The notes: generated by a model not told the origin, from the sequence alone. A stretch of 47,681 bases of DNA from Bacteroidetes bacterium ADurb.Bin008 (GCA_002071445.1 MWFE01000056.1:1-47681); one strand, 5' to 3'; positions 9,089 through 18,720 are shown, counted from the stretch's first letter. Program-made: numbers and translations.

Positions 9089-10330
9089 GTGGACATATTT
9101 GAGAAGTTAAGAAAAGACATGGGCCCCATTGGTCAGTACCAGAAACAGGGTCATGGCTATTTTGCATTTCCAAAATTGGAAGGCGAGATTAAGCCCAGAA
9201 TGATGTTCAGAGGTCGCGAATTGCTTACCTGGAGCCTCAACAACTACCTTGGGTTGGCCAATCACCCCGAGGTTCGTAAGGCTGATGCCGAAGCAGCAGC
9301 CCAATACGGAATGGCATACCCCATGGGAGCCCGGATGATGAGCGGCCAAACCCGAAAACACGAGGAGTTGGAAGAGAAACTTGCCGAGTTTGTGGGAAAA
9401 CAATCGGCCTACCTGCTGAACTACGGGTATCAGGGCATGGTTTCCATTATTGACTCGTTACTCTCGCGCAACGATGTTGCAGTTTACGATTCGGAATCGC
9501 ATGCATGCATTATCGATGGGCTCAGGCTATTCCCCGGGAAGCGCTTCGTTTATCCGCACAACGATATGAACGGATTGCGAAAGCAACTGGGGCATGCTTC
9601 GAGGTTGGCAGCAAAAACAGGCGGCGGTATTTTGGTTATCACCGAGGGCGTATTCGGAATGGCCGGCGATTTGGGTAATCTGAAGGAGATTGTGGGGATG
9701 AAGAGTGAGTTCAACTTCCGCCTTCTTGTTGACGATGCACATGGATTTGGTACCATGGGCAAAACAGGTGCCGGTACAGGTGAGTATTTCGGAGTACAGG
9801 ACAAGGTTGACCTTTACTTTGCCACTTTTGCCAAAAGTATGGCCGGTATTGGCGGGTTTATTGCTGCCGACGAGGATATCATCGCCTATCTTGCCTACAA
9901 TTTGCGCTCGCAAATATTTGCCAAATCGTTGCCTATGCCCATGGTCATTGGTGCTTTAAAACGGTTGGAACTAATTAAAAGCCATCCTGAATATTTAGAA
10001 AAACTTTGGTCAATAGCCCATGCGCTACAAAAAGGACTTAAGGAAGCCGGGCTGGATATCGGCAAAACGCAATCACCAGTAACTCCGGTGTACATGCGTG
10101 GCAACTTACCCGAAGCCACCAATATGGTTTTCGACCTTCGGGAGAACTATGGCATTTTCTGCTCCATAGTGGTTTACCCTGTTATTCCCAAGGGGCAAAT
10201 CCTGCTGAGGCTTATTCCCACGGCAGTTCATACCCTCGAGGATGTGAACTACACCATTGACGCTTTTGCCAAGTGTGCCACCAAACTCAAGCAGGGAAAA
10301 TACGATACGGAGAAGGTTGCACAGATATAA
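9089..10330 (+). CDS. PLP-dependent alpha-oxoamine synthase (serine palmitoyltransferase / cysteate acyltransferase / KBL-BioF-like)
   Basis: A 413-residue fold-type I PLP enzyme of the alpha-oxoamine synthase family, which condenses an amino acid with an acyl thioester and releases CO2. Visible motifs are the substrate His138 region (DSESHACIIDG), DDAHGFGTMG at 215-224 with Asp215/His218, and the PLP Schiff-base Lys249 in TFAKSMAGIGG. In Bacteroidota such enzymes make the sphingolipid base (serine plus acyl-CoA), the sulfonolipid capnine (cysteate plus acyl-ACP), or serve as glycine C-acetyltransferase or BioF. No biotin or threonine genes lie nearby, so a lipid role is a reasonable guess but not shown. 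The start is GTG at 9089, chosen because the N-terminal DIFEKLRKDMGP fits the family; an in-frame ATG follows at 9119. Confidence 0.85.
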   Translation: MDIFEKLRKDMGPIGQYQKQGHGYFAFPKLEGEIKPRMMFRGRELLTWSLNNYLGLANHPEVRKADAEAAAQYGMAYPMGARMMSGQTRKHEELEEKLAEFVGKQSAYLLNYGYQGMVSIIDSLLSRNDVAVYDSESHACIIDGLRLFPGKRFVYPHNDMNGLRKQLGHASRLAAKTGGGILVITEGVFGMAGDLGNLKEIVGMKSEFNFRLLVDDAHGFGTMGKTGAGTGEYFGVQDKVDLYFATFAKSMAGIGGFIAADEDIIAYLAYNLRSQIFAKSLPMPMVIGALKRLELIKSHPEYLEKLWSIAHALQKGLKEAGLDIGKTQSPVTPVYMRGNLPEATNMVFDLRENYGIFCSIVVYPVIPKGQILLRLIPTAVHTLEDVNYTIDAFAKCATKLKQGKYDTEKVAQI

Positions 10331-10356
10331 AAAAAGGGGGAAATCCCCCTTTTTTT
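10331..10356. terminator. Bidirectional terminator between convergent genes
   Basis: An A5G5 - AAAT - C5T7 hairpin directly follows the oxoamine synthase stop and directly precedes (on the other strand) the trxB stop at 10358. It can serve both strands. Confidence 0.85.
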
Positions 10357-10357
10357 G

Positions 10358-11350
10358 TTAAAATATCCTGTTGCCCAAATACCTCTCGGCATCCAAAGCC
10401 GCCATACACCCCGAGCCCGCAGCAGTTACCGCCTGGCGGTAATGCTTATCCTGCACATCGCCGCAGGCAAATACTCCCTCAATATTCGTTTTGGCCGTTC
10501 CGGGAATGGTTTTTATATATCCCACCTCATCCGTTTCGATGAACTCTTTGAAAATATCGGAATTGGGCTGATGGCCAATGGCCAAAAAGAATCCTGTGAT
10601 ATCCTTTTTCACAATTTCGCCCTTCCCGTTTTCGAGCAGAACCCCATTAACACCATTGTCATCGCCAACCACTTCCTTAGTAACGTGTTCGAAAAGCACC
10701 TCAATATTTTTGGTGTTGGCTACCCGATCCTGCATGGCCTTTGAAGCGCGCAGGTATGGCTTTCGAACTATCATATACACCTTTCTGCATATTCCGGCTA
10801 AGTAGGTAGCCTCTTCACATGCCGTATCGCCCCCTCCAACCACTGCCACATCCTGTCCTTTGTAAAAGAATCCATCGCAAGTGGCGCAGGCCGAGACACC
10901 TTGCCCCTTAAACTTGTCTTCCGACTCCAGGCCAAGGTATTTGGCCGTGGCACCCGTGGCAATGATGAGCGCATCGGCAAGCACCTCTTTCTCATTGTCA
11001 ATGGTTACGCTGAATGGCTGTTTCGAGAGGTTGGCAGCCGTAGCCATACCAAAGCGTACATCGGTTCCAAAGCGTTGTGCCTGCTTCTTCAGATCTTCCA
11101 TCATTTCAGGTCCGGTAATGCCTTCGGGATACCCGGGGAAATTGTCCACCTCTGTGGTAGTAGTCAACTGACCGCCGGGCTGTAATCCTTCGTACAGCAC
11201 AGGGTTAAGGTTGGCTCTGGCCGCATATATTGCTGCGGTATAGCCTGCAGGTCCCGACCCGATTATTAGCACTCTCACGTGTTCCGATGCCGTACCAGTC
11301 TTCTGCTCAACAGGCTTATCTTGCGATTCGAAAGGTTTAAATAGTTCCAT
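10358..11350 (-). CDS. trxB: Thioredoxin reductase (NADPH)
   Basis: A 330-residue flavoenzyme that reduces thioredoxin with NADPH. The FAD-binding GSGPAGYTAAIYAARA is at about 31-46, the redox-active CATC (Cys155, Cys158) follows GVSA, and the NADPH-binding GGGDTACEEA comes next. The C-terminal FAD motif GVFACGDVQDKHYRQAVTAAGSG is intact. A 22-residue N-terminal extension precedes the usual start, as in other Bacteroidales TrxB from memory. It faces away from a gene for a thioredoxin-fold protein, with a full promoter between them. Confidence 0.96.
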   Translation of the reverse strand: MELFKPFESQDKPVEQKTGTASEHVRVLIIGSGPAGYTAAIYAARANLNPVLYEGLQPGGQLTTTTEVDNFPGYPEGITGPEMMEDLKKQAQRFGTDVRFGMATAANLSKQPFSVTIDNEKEVLADALIIATGATAKYLGLESEDKFKGQGVSACATCDGFFYKGQDVAVVGGGDTACEEATYLAGICRKVYMIVRKPYLRASKAMQDRVANTKNIEVLFEHVTKEVVGDDNGVNGVLLENGKGEIVKKDITGFFLAIGHQPNSDIFKEFIETDEVGYIKTIPGTAKTNIEGVFACGDVQDKHYRQAVTAAGSGCMAALDAERYLGNRIF

Positions 11351-11440
11351 GTATTGTATTTTTTTTGTTGATAATTAATGCAAAACAACGATCGCCGAAA
11401 AGGGTTCAAACGGGATAAAATCGTTTGGTTTTCAGCGATG

Positions 11441-11472
11441 CAAAGATAAAATCAAACCGATGATTTCGCAAA
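11441..11472 (-). promoter_or_regulatory. Bacteroidota-type promoter of trxB
   Basis: On the minus strand TTTG (11469-11472) and TATCTTTG (11441-11448) are exactly 20 nt apart. The trxB ATG is about 90 nt downstream. Confidence 0.8.
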
Positions 11473-11530
11473 AAAACCATAACTTGCAAACAATAATAAT
11501 CCATTTATTGTTATCCAAAATAAAACAGCC

Positions 11531-12109
11531 ATGGCTTTCACACTAAAAATATCAGAAAAGGCTCCCGATTTCACCCTGCCGGCCACCGATGGGAAAGTAT
11601 ATAGCCTCTCCGATTTTAACGAGAGAGTGATTGTTGTATTCTTCACCTGCAATCACTGTCCTTACGTGATTGGCTCGGATGAGGTAACCCGTAGTACGGT
11701 AGAAAAGTATGCCCCAAAAGGAGTAAGGTTTATCGGGATTAACTCCAACAGTCCGAATACCTACGAGGAAGATAGTTTCCCCAATATGGTGAAAAGGATG
11801 GAAGAGCATAGATTCCCATGGCTCTACCTGCACGATGCAACTCAGGAAATCGCATTAAAGTATGGAGCCCTGCGTACACCTCACTTTTACGTTTTCGACG
11901 AAAACAGAAAGTTGATATACACCGGCCGTGCCATTGACAATCCCCGAGAATCCTCCAAATCCACAGTGAACGACTTGGAGAATGCGCTTGATGATTATCT
12001 GGCAGGCAAAGAGGTAGCCGTTAAGGTTACCAATCCCATCGGTTGCAATGTGAAATGGGAAGGCCAGCACAAACACTGGATGCCAGCCGATGCCTGCGAT
12101 TTGATATAG
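11531..12109 (+). CDS. Thioredoxin-fold redoxin (AhpC/TSA-like) family protein
   Basis: A 192-residue cytosolic protein without a signal peptide. It opens with the redoxin pattern [13 protein letters not shown] and has a thioredoxin-type CxxC, Cys40-Asn-His-Cys43, in [10 protein letters not shown]. The second half has [23 protein letters not shown], the strand and helix usual for peroxiredoxin-like/ResA-like proteins, and a later Cys-rich tail ([17 protein letters not shown]). This pattern matches the widespread 'thioredoxin family protein' related to AhpC/TSA whose substrate is unknown. Its position divergent from trxB suggests it may be a client of that reductase, which is inference. Confidence 0.85.
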   Translation: MAFTLKISEKAPDFTLPATDGKVYSLSDFNERVIVVFFTCNHCPYVIGSDEVTRSTVEKYAPKGVRFIGINSNSPNTYEEDSFPNMVKRMEEHRFPWLYLHDATQEIALKYGALRTPHFYVFDENRKLIYTGRAIDNPRESSKSTVNDLENALDDYLAGKEVAVKVTNPIGCNVKWEGQHKHWMPADACDLI

Positions 12110-12137
12110 TTACAGTACCAAGAGGGGTATCGATTTA

Positions 12138-12974
12138 TTACAACAGCGACGATTCGTTCGCTTCGGGATTTACCATAATCCAGTAATCATTGGGAGCACC
12201 TGTTGGTGCGCTAAACTGACCCATTGTGGGTATCTCTAAAAACGGGTATTTTACATGCATCAGGTAAAGCCCCTGAGGGTAGGCAATGGTGATTTCTTTG
12301 CGTTCTCCCTCTTGTCTCAGCAATCCTTCAAACTCATCGATTGTAAGGCTGCCATTGCCAATATCCAGCAATCTTTTTGCGATTATCCTAACCATTCCTT
12401 TGACAAACCTATCAGCCGAAATGCTGATTTTCAATCTGTTTTCCAATTGATTGGTAAATACCTTCACCGATTTCACCCTGCAGATATTACTGTCGTTCCG
12501 GCCCGGAGTCTTACAGAATCGCGAAAAGTCGTTATAGTTCGCTACCATATTGGCAGCGCGCTGCATTTCGTGAAGATTCAAATGCTTTTCGTGATACAAG
12601 GCGCTTACACCGCTTAAAAATGGGTCTTTGTAGGTATGAATGTAGTATTCATAAGTTCTCTCAATGGCACTGAACTGAGCATGATTTCCTGCCTCAACGG
12701 GGATGATGTCGAATATAGCGATATCATCGGGCAAAACTTTATTGATACGCCAAAGCAGGTCAATTTCCAACTCCCTGTCCGTATCGAAATGGAAGAAAAA
12801 TTGTGCCGCATGAACCTTGGCATCCGTTCTGCCACAGCCAATGCAGGTTATTGGCTTTCGGAATATCCTGCTAATACAGGATTCTACAGTTCCTTGCACG
12901 GTTGTTACCCTTGCCTGACGCTGCCATCCCCTATACTGCAGCCCGTTGAAACCAATGTGCGCAAAATACCGCAT
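12138..12974 (-). CDS. truA: tRNA pseudouridine(38-40) synthase TruA
   Basis: A 278-residue enzyme that converts uridines 38-40 of the tRNA anticodon stem to pseudouridine. The catalytic Asp51 lies in GCGRTDAKVHA, the signature of the family. Other landmarks are YRGWQRQ near the start and FVKGMVRIIAKRLLDIG near the C-terminus. The start is placed at the ATG at 12974 (MRYFAHIGF). A TTG two codons upstream also stays in frame but is not needed. It converges on the thioredoxin-fold gene with 28 nt between stops and no clear terminator. Confidence 0.95.
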   Translation of the reverse strand: MRYFAHIGFNGLQYRGWQRQARVTTVQGTVESCISRIFRKPITCIGCGRTDAKVHAAQFFFHFDTDRELEIDLLWRINKVLPDDIAIFDIIPVEAGNHAQFSAIERTYEYYIHTYKDPFLSGVSALYHEKHLNLHEMQRAANMVANYNDFSRFCKTPGRNDSNICRVKSVKVFTNQLENRLKISISADRFVKGMVRIIAKRLLDIGNGSLTIDEFEGLLRQEGERKEITIAYPQGLYLMHVKYPFLEIPTMGQFSAPTGAPNDYWIMVNPEANESSLL

Positions 12975-13027
12975 GGACAATTTCCTGTGCTATTAATTTT
13001 GGTGAAAACATTTCTAAATTACGGCAA

Positions 13028-13035
13028 CAAAACTA
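13028..13035 (-). promoter_or_regulatory. -7 promoter element of truA
   Basis: On the minus strand the sequence is TAGTTTTG (TAnnTTTG), 53 nt upstream of the truA ATG. The -33 box is not recognisable. Confidence 0.4.
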
Positions 13036-13224
13036 AGAAAATATGAAAAGATGTATTCGAAATCTCAACAATTGACTGCATTATTGAGTATTTTTGCTAA
13101 ATGAATTTTCTGTATTTAATTAGCATTTTTGCATAATAACGGGTTTAATTATTTTTTAAGATTATTCCCCGGTTTGAAACCCATTCGATTGGTTTGACAT
13201 CCATACTTATTAACAGATGTAGTA

Positions 13225-16200
13225 ATGAAAATAAAAATTCTCCTTTTTTCCCTTGCTTTTACCATAAGCCCTATCATAGCACAGGCCCAGAGTATAGCTA
13301 TCAACGAGGTAATGTCCTCCAATGCCACCACTATTGCCGATGAGGATGGCGATTACGAGGATTGGCTGGAGATTTACAATTATGGCGATGAAATCGTTGA
13401 ATTGGGAGGTTTTGGTTTGTCCGACAGCTACGGCAACCCTTTCAAATGGATTTTCCCAAGCATTAGCATTAACCCCGGCCAATTCAAGCTGATATGGGCT
13501 TCGGGGAAGGATAGGGTTAATGCAGAATCTCCCCTTCATACCAATTTTAAAATCAGTGCTGACGGCGAAGAGCTAATCCTCACCAATCCCATGGGGGTGC
13601 TTGTTGACGAGTTGGAACCCATTGCCATACCCACGGATTATTCCTACGGAAAATTTCCAAACGGTTCGGGACCGTGGCGTTTTTTCACCTCCCCCACTCC
13701 GGGAACAGAGAATGTTGGACCTGGTTATGGTTTTCTGCTTGCACCGCTACACTCATCGCATCCCGACGGTATCTATACCGATAGCATCAATGTCACCATT
13801 TCTACCACTGACGAAGGTGTGCAAATATACTATACACTCGATGGTTCTGAACCCGATGAGACCTCAGCATTATACCAGGGGCCCATAACACTGATCAGTC
13901 GTATTGGCGAACCCAACGATATATCGATGATTCCAACCAACAACGACAACAATTCGGGACCTCCGTACTACGAGGGTTGGCAACCCCCTCTGGGTGAGGT
14001 GTTCAAACTAAACGTACTTCGGGTAAGGGCCTACCAACCCGATGCACCGGCCGGAAAGGCCTGCACCTTCACCTATCTGATTGATTCAAACGGGCAAAAC
14101 CGTTACTCCCTACCTTTCTTTTCTATTTCAACACATAGGGATAATCTGTTCGATAACGAGATCGGTATTTATGTGCATGGTAATCACACTAACTTCTTTC
14201 AGAGCGGAATGGATTGGGAACGCCCGGCCAACATCACGTTTTTTGAGAAAGGTGGCGGGTTAGGTTTTAAAGAGGATGTTGGAATCAGGCTGCATGGTAA
14301 CACAACCCGCAGCCGTCCCCGTAAATCCATAAGGGTATGCTCTCGCTCCGAATACGGCAATAGCTGGATTAACTACCAGCTTTTTCCCGATAAGCAGGTT
14401 GATATGTACAAGCGTATGATTCTGCGTAACTCAGGTAATGACTGGGATTGGGCTGTTTTTCGCGATGCTTTTATTCAGTATCTGGCCAAAGACCTGCACG
14501 TGGAAACTCAGTACTATCGTCCTTCAATTGTGTTCATCAACGGTGAGTATTGGGGAATACACAATATTCGCGACAGGTACGACGAACATTACATATTCTC
14601 ACACTATGGCATTGAAGAAGACGAAATGACCATCATGGAGAATAACTCGGAGTATAAATTTGGCAATCCGGATGGAGTGGACCATTATGAGCAAATGCTT
14701 GATTTCATCAGCAACAACGATTTGGCAGAAAACAACAACTATGCAACGGTTAAAAACATGATGGATGTTGAAAGTTTCATCGACTTTCAGCTCACCCACA
14801 TCTTTGCCATGAATACCGATTGGCCGGGCAATAATTCTCTGTACTGGAGATACATGCGTAATGGCTATGATCCCAATGCTCCCTACGGGAGGGATGGACT
14901 TTGGCGATGGATGATTCTCGATACCGACTTTGGTTTTGGTCTTCCATTTTTCTACGTACCCGGCGTTGATGAGGGTCCTGCGCACAATACACTGGCTATG
15001 GCAACACAACCTGACGGGGCAGGGTGGCCAAACCCACCCTGGTCAACTTTTATCCTTCGTCGCTTGCTTACCAACCAGTCGTTTAAGTACCAATTCATCA
15101 ATCGCTATTGCGATTTGCTGAATACCACCTTTAGCAGCGAGCATGTTTTGGCCACCATCGATTCCATCAGCGGGCTTTTGGAACCCGAAATGCAGGAGCA
15201 TATCAACCGCTGGCGCAGACCGCCAACCATGGACGAATGGCACGACAACGTGGATGTGATGCGTTCGTTTGGCCAACTTCGCCCCTCTTTCCAACGCCAA
15301 CATCTTCAGAACAAATTTGGGCTTGGAGGCGAGGCATGGGTTACCCTCAACGTGTCTAACGACAAGTATGGCTTCGTTCGCCTAAACACAATGGATATCA
15401 AAAGCAGTACCATGGGGGTGCAGCTCCACCCATACCCTTGGGTTGGGTACTATTTCAAAGGTGTTCCGATTACTGTGGAAGCCATACCCATGCCCGGTTA
15501 TCAGTTCAGCCATTGGAGTGGGGCATCCGGTTCAACCAACGCGTTGATTTCTTTAACACTCTCTTCGGATATTGAACTCACAGCCCATTTTACTCATACC
15601 GATACCCCGCAGCTAATCCATTTCTGGTTTTTTGGAAAAGACCTCCCCAACGACACCCCGCTAGAGTCCATAGATGCCACCCATAGCCTGGTGGGCAATG
15701 CCCATATCCAATACCATTCGGCATTGGAGGGTTACCCATTTACCGAGGGTGATCCCAACTGGCGGAAAGCCTCCATGGAACGTCGCAACAGTCCTACCGA
15801 TATAAACTACAGACCCGAAGGTAACGGCAACATTGCATACGACAATGCCAATATGAAGGGCGTTCAGATTCGACAGCCCTTCACTGGCGATGGCGGTGAA
15901 AATACCATTGTTCTCCATGTGTCCACCGAACGCTTTCAGAATATTGTGCTTCGGTTTGCAGCCAAGGATGAGGGCGCTGCCGATGCCCTTATTGTTGACT
16001 ACTCAACTACCGAAGGTACTCCTCAGTGGACCTCAAACGGGCTGAATACCAGTACACTTCCATTGTCCAATGCATACCAGCTCTTCGAAATTAATTTTTC
16101 AGATATCGAGGAAGTAAGTAACAATAGCCATTTTAAAATCCGTATCCGGTTTGCAGGCGAAAATATGGCAGCCGACGAGGGTAACAGGGTAACGTTCAAT

Positions 16201-16734
16201 AATATCAGCATTGACGGGGTTTCGTTGGAAGCATACACCATAGCTGCCACCACAGGTGCCTACGGCAGCATTAACCCCCATGGCAACATAGGTGTATATC
16301 ATGGAGTTGATCAGCCATTCATCATTATTCCCGATGAGGGGTACGCTATTAAAAACGTGACGATTGACGGGGAAGATGCACTAAACCTGATTGATATCGA
16401 TGGCAATGGTATTGGCTCCTACGTTTTCGAAAACGTCATGGACAACCATACCATTCATGCTACCTTCGCTTCGTTAACCCACACTCCTGAAATAAACGCT
16501 CCGGTTGATGTGCTGATTTACCCCAATCCGTGTTCGGATTTTCTAAAAATCGTTGCATCCGAAAAGGTTAGAAAGGTGGAGATTTTCAATACACTTGGAA
16601 AGCCATTGTATAGCAACTTATTTAACTCGAGGGAGGTAGTATTTAACATTAACTGCCTTCCAAACGGTTTTTACATTATTGCCATTGATACAGCAAAAGG
16701 GAGAGTATCGAAGAAATTGCTGATTGAACGTTAA
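13225..16734 (+). CDS. Secreted CotH-kinase / lamin-tail protein with T9SS sorting domain
   Basis: A 1169-residue multidomain exported protein. After a signal peptide (1-22) come, in order, a lamin-tail domain (about 24-160, INEVMSSNATTIADEDGDYEDWLEIYN region), a chitobiase-like C-terminal domain (about 180-285, with VQIYYTLDGSEP), and a CotH kinase-like domain (about 295-690). The CotH domain has the Lys-containing RLHGNTTRSRPRKSIR, the DWPGNNSLYWR motif at 532-542 and LDTDFGFG at 565-572 with the acidic metal ligands. Two InlB-type beta repeats follow (about 745-790 and 1020-1085), around a beta-rich carbohydrate-binding-like stretch. The last about 75 residues (from VLIYPNPCSDFLKI) are a type A T9SS sorting domain. 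CotH domains phosphorylate protein serines in spore coats and effectors; the target here is unknown. Monocistronic. Confidence 0.9.
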   Translation: MKIKILLFSLAFTISPIIAQAQSIAINEVMSSNATTIADEDGDYEDWLEIYNYGDEIVELGGFGLSDSYGNPFKWIFPSISINPGQFKLIWASGKDRVNAESPLHTNFKISADGEELILTNPMGVLVDELEPIAIPTDYSYGKFPNGSGPWRFFTSPTPGTENVGPGYGFLLAPLHSSHPDGIYTDSINVTISTTDEGVQIYYTLDGSEPDETSALYQGPITLISRIGEPNDISMIPTNNDNNSGPPYYEGWQPPLGEVFKLNVLRVRAYQPDAPAGKACTFTYLIDSNGQNRYSLPFFSISTHRDNLFDNEIGIYVHGNHTNFFQSGMDWERPANITFFEKGGGLGFKEDVGIRLHGNTTRSRPRKSIRVCSRSEYGNSWINYQLFPDKQVDMYKRMILRNSGNDWDWAVFRDAFIQYLAKDLHVETQYYRPSIVFINGEYWGIHNIRDRYDEHYIFSHYGIEEDEMTIMENNSEYKFGNPDGVDHYEQMLDFISNNDLAENNNYATVKNMMDVESFIDFQLTHIFAMNTDWPGNNSLYWRYMRNGYDPNAPYGRDGLWRWMILDTDFGFGLPFFYVPGVDEGPAHNTLAMATQPDGAGWPNPPWSTFILRRLLTNQSFKYQFINRYCDLLNTTFSSEHVLATIDSISGLLEPEMQEHINRWRRPPTMDEWHDNVDVMRSFGQLRPSFQRQHLQNKFGLGGEAWVTLNVSNDKYGFVRLNTMDIKSSTMGVQLHPYPWVGYYFKGVPITVEAIPMPGYQFSHWSGASGSTNALISLTLSSDIELTAHFTHTDTPQLIHFWFFGKDLPNDTPLESIDATHSLVGNAHIQYHSALEGYPFTEGDPNWRKASMERRNSPTDINYRPEGNGNIAYDNANMKGVQIRQPFTGDGGENTIVLHVSTERFQNIVLRFAAKDEGAADALIVDYSTTEGTPQWTSNGLNTSTLPLSNAYQLFEINFSDIEEVSNNSHFKIRIRFAGENMAADEGNRVTFNNISIDGVSLEAYTIAATTGAYGSINPHGNIGVYHGVDQPFIIIPDEGYAIKNVTIDGEDALNLIDIDGNGIGSYVFENVMDNHTIHATFASLTHTPEINAPVDVLIYPNPCSDFLKIVASEKVRKVEIFNTLGKPLYSNLFNSREVVFNINCLPNGFYIIAIDTAKGRVSKKLLIER

Positions 16735-16782
16735 ATTGGGCTGAGTAACACGATTTTTCTGCAATTGGCTTATATTTTTTTA

Positions 16783-16790
16783 TAGCTTTG
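16783..16790 (+). promoter_or_regulatory. -7 promoter element that overlaps a spurious TTG start
   Basis: TAGCTTTG matches TAnnTTTG. Its last three bases form the TTG that a longest-ORF reading would take as the start of the next gene. Transcription would begin after it, so the ATG at 16809 is the better start. Confidence 0.5.
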
Positions 16791-16808
16791 CGCAACTTTT
16801 GCTTCAGC

Positions 16809-17687
16809 ATGCTCAGAAGAATTCGTCAATCGCCCTATACAGCCTACATAGCACTTTTCTTTGGGATTATTTGCATCGGGTTTTCGGCCATTTTTGTTAA
16901 GATTGCCAATGTTCCCGGTTCGGTATCATCGTTCTACAGGCTTTTCATTGCCGCATTGGCCATAATCCCCCTGTGGATATACCGTGGCATGAAGATCCCT
17001 TCATCCGGGGATATTTGGCTGATTTTTGGGGGAGCACTTTTTTTCGCATTCGACCTCTTCCTATGGAACACTGCCATACTGCTTACATCGGCTGCTACAG
17101 CCACACTACTTGCCAACAACGCTCCCATTTGGCTGGGACTAATATCGCTCGTTGTATTAAGGCAAAAGTTGCCCCGAAAATTTTGGGTAGGGCTTTTAAT
17201 AGCCATTGTTGGACTGAACATTTTGGTTGGCATTGAGGCATGGCGAACCATGAATTTCAACCGGGGAGACTTACTTTCGCTGGCAGCGGGTTTTTTCTAT
17301 GCAACATACCTGCTATTCACCCTCGACTCCCGAAAAAGGGTTGATACGGTAACGTTTATGACCTTTTCCGTGGTGTTCATGGTAATCCTCCTCTTCTTCA
17401 CCAACCTGTTTTTAGGAAACCCCTTTTTCGGATTCTCAGCCAAAACATGGCTTGCCCTTGTGGGGCTTGGGTTAATTGCCCATTTTTTGGGCTGGATTTC
17501 CATCAATTTCGCCTTGGGGCATCTGGCCGGTACCAATGTATCGGTAACCCTTCTCTCGCAGACCATTATTACGGCAATTCTGGCTATTATTATTCTTGGC
17601 GAAACCATTAGCTTCAACCAAATTGCCGGTGGAGCGCTTATCCTAACGGGAGTTTACGTGGTCAATCGGAAAAATTCAAAGGGGTAA
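16809..17687 (+). CDS. EamA (DMT superfamily) transporter
   Basis: A 292-residue integral membrane protein with ten hydrophobic helices arranged as two five-helix EamA repeats, the standard length and layout of drug/metabolite transporter family exporters. The first repeat begins IALFFGIICIGFSAIFVKIA and the second begins GDLLSLAAGFFYATYLLF. The C-terminal ETISFNQIAGGALILTGVYV is characteristic. The substrate cannot be told from sequence. The start is placed at ATG 16809 because the upstream TTG lies inside a promoter element. It follows the CotH gene on the same strand but appears to have its own promoter. Confidence 0.88.
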   Translation: MLRRIRQSPYTAYIALFFGIICIGFSAIFVKIANVPGSVSSFYRLFIAALAIIPLWIYRGMKIPSSGDIWLIFGGALFFAFDLFLWNTAILLTSAATATLLANNAPIWLGLISLVVLRQKLPRKFWVGLLIAIVGLNILVGIEAWRTMNFNRGDLLSLAAGFFYATYLLFTLDSRKRVDTVTFMTFSVVFMVILLFFTNLFLGNPFFGFSAKTWLALVGLGLIAHFLGWISINFALGHLAGTNVSVTLLSQTIITAILAIIILGETISFNQIAGGALILTGVYVVNRKNSKG

Positions 17688-17960
17688 AAGGTGTAAGAAC
17701 AATATCAAGGATAATCATAAGCGATACTTCCTGCTATCTATTATTGCGAATAGAGGGTAAAACCATGCTTTGCGTAAAGCATTAAATATGAGCGTTAGCC
17801 ACGAAAAGGCAAAATACAATGCGTTTAAACTTTAAGAATTTAGTTTGAGTTTTTTAAAATTAATTAATACAAAATATAGCCGCCAATTATTCTGAGTTGT
17901 TTCAATTATCCATATCTTCGTGCCATATTTTTTAAATACTAATTAAACAAACAACGTTTT
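17688..17960. other. Intergenic region with a short perfect hairpin
   Basis: This 273-nt gap contains a perfect 7-bp stem with a GCGT loop (ATGCTTT at 17765-17771, AAAGCAT at 17776-17782) but no T tract. An imperfect -7 element (TATCTTCG at 17913-17920, one mismatch) is a weak promoter candidate for the FKBP gene. Nothing else is recognisable. Confidence 0.4.
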
Positions 17961-18650
17961 ATGAAACTTTTAAAATTTTTATTGACCAGCGTAGCCGGGC
18001 TAACGCTGATATTCACAAGTTGCAAAACTCAAACCGTTAAGGTGGATATTAAAACCGAACTCGATAGCGTTAGTTACGCTTTGGGTGTCAACATGGCTGA
18101 AAATCTTAAACACATGGATTTTAAAGACCTCAATGTAATGGCTGTGGCTAAAGGTATTCAGGATTGCCTTGCAGAAAAACCGGGCACCATGACCAACGAG
18201 GATGCAATAATTCTCCTTAACACGTTCTTCTCAAATCTACAGGATAAAAAGTCAAAAGAGAATCTTGAGGAGGGCAGAAAATTCCTTGAGGAGAATGCCA
18301 AAAAAGAGGGTGTAATTGTTGACAGCACCGGACTACAGTATAAGGTTATCGTTGAGGGAACGGGACCAAAACCAAAAGCCGAAGATAAGGTAAGGGTTCA
18401 CTATCGCGGAACGCTGATCGATGGCACTGAATTCGATTCGTCGTATGGAAGGAATGAGCCCGCCGAGTTTAAACTCAATCAGGTGATAAAGGGGTGGACC
18501 TTAGGGCTCCAGAAAATGAGCGTCGGATCAAAATACATGCTATACATACCAACCGAACTGGGATATGGCGAAAGGGTAAGACCCGGAGGTGCTATTAAGC
18601 CCAACTCAGCGCTAATATTTGAGGTAGAATTGCTGGACATTGTTGAATAA
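17961..18650 (+). CDS. FKBP-type peptidyl-prolyl cis-trans isomerase lipoprotein (FklB/Mip-like)
   Basis: A 229-residue envelope lipoprotein that speeds proline isomerisation during protein folding. The signal peptide ends at a lipobox Cys21 (FTSCKTQ). Residues about 32-120 form the helical dimerisation domain of the Mip/FkpA/FklB type (DSVSYALGVNMAENLK...). The FKBP catalytic domain follows at about 125-229 with VRVHYRGTLIDGTEFDSSYGR, QVIKGWTLGLQKMSVGSKY and IPTELGYGER. The domain and length match the family throughout. It is followed by a strong terminator. Confidence 0.94.
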   Translation: MKLLKFLLTSVAGLTLIFTSCKTQTVKVDIKTELDSVSYALGVNMAENLKHMDFKDLNVMAVAKGIQDCLAEKPGTMTNEDAIILLNTFFSNLQDKKSKENLEEGRKFLEENAKKEGVIVDSTGLQYKVIVEGTGPKPKAEDKVRVHYRGTLIDGTEFDSSYGRNEPAEFKLNQVIKGWTLGLQKMSVGSKYMLYIPTELGYGERVRPGGAIKPNSALIFEVELLDIVE

Positions 18651-18684
18651 AACTTCATAACCTTTTAATAAACTCACGGCTTAC

Positions 18685-18720
18685 GGGGTTGGGTTGGCAA
18701 AACCGCCCAACCCCTTTTTT
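18685..18720 (+). terminator. Rho-independent terminator after the FKBP gene
   Basis: A perfect 9-bp stem (GGGGTTGGG at 18685-18693, CCCAACCCC at 18706-18714) with a 12-nt loop is followed by six T. An alternative upstream start for the next ORF at 18689 falls inside this stem and is therefore rejected. Confidence 0.9.

Noticed and set aside
11150..11162. CTCTGTGG word inside trxB
   Set aside because: It is within a conserved coding region and its surroundings do not match the intergenic repeat, so it is a chance match.
12636..13046. 136-codon frame on the plus strand
   Set aside because: It is a shadow of truA on the opposite strand, with no known motif.
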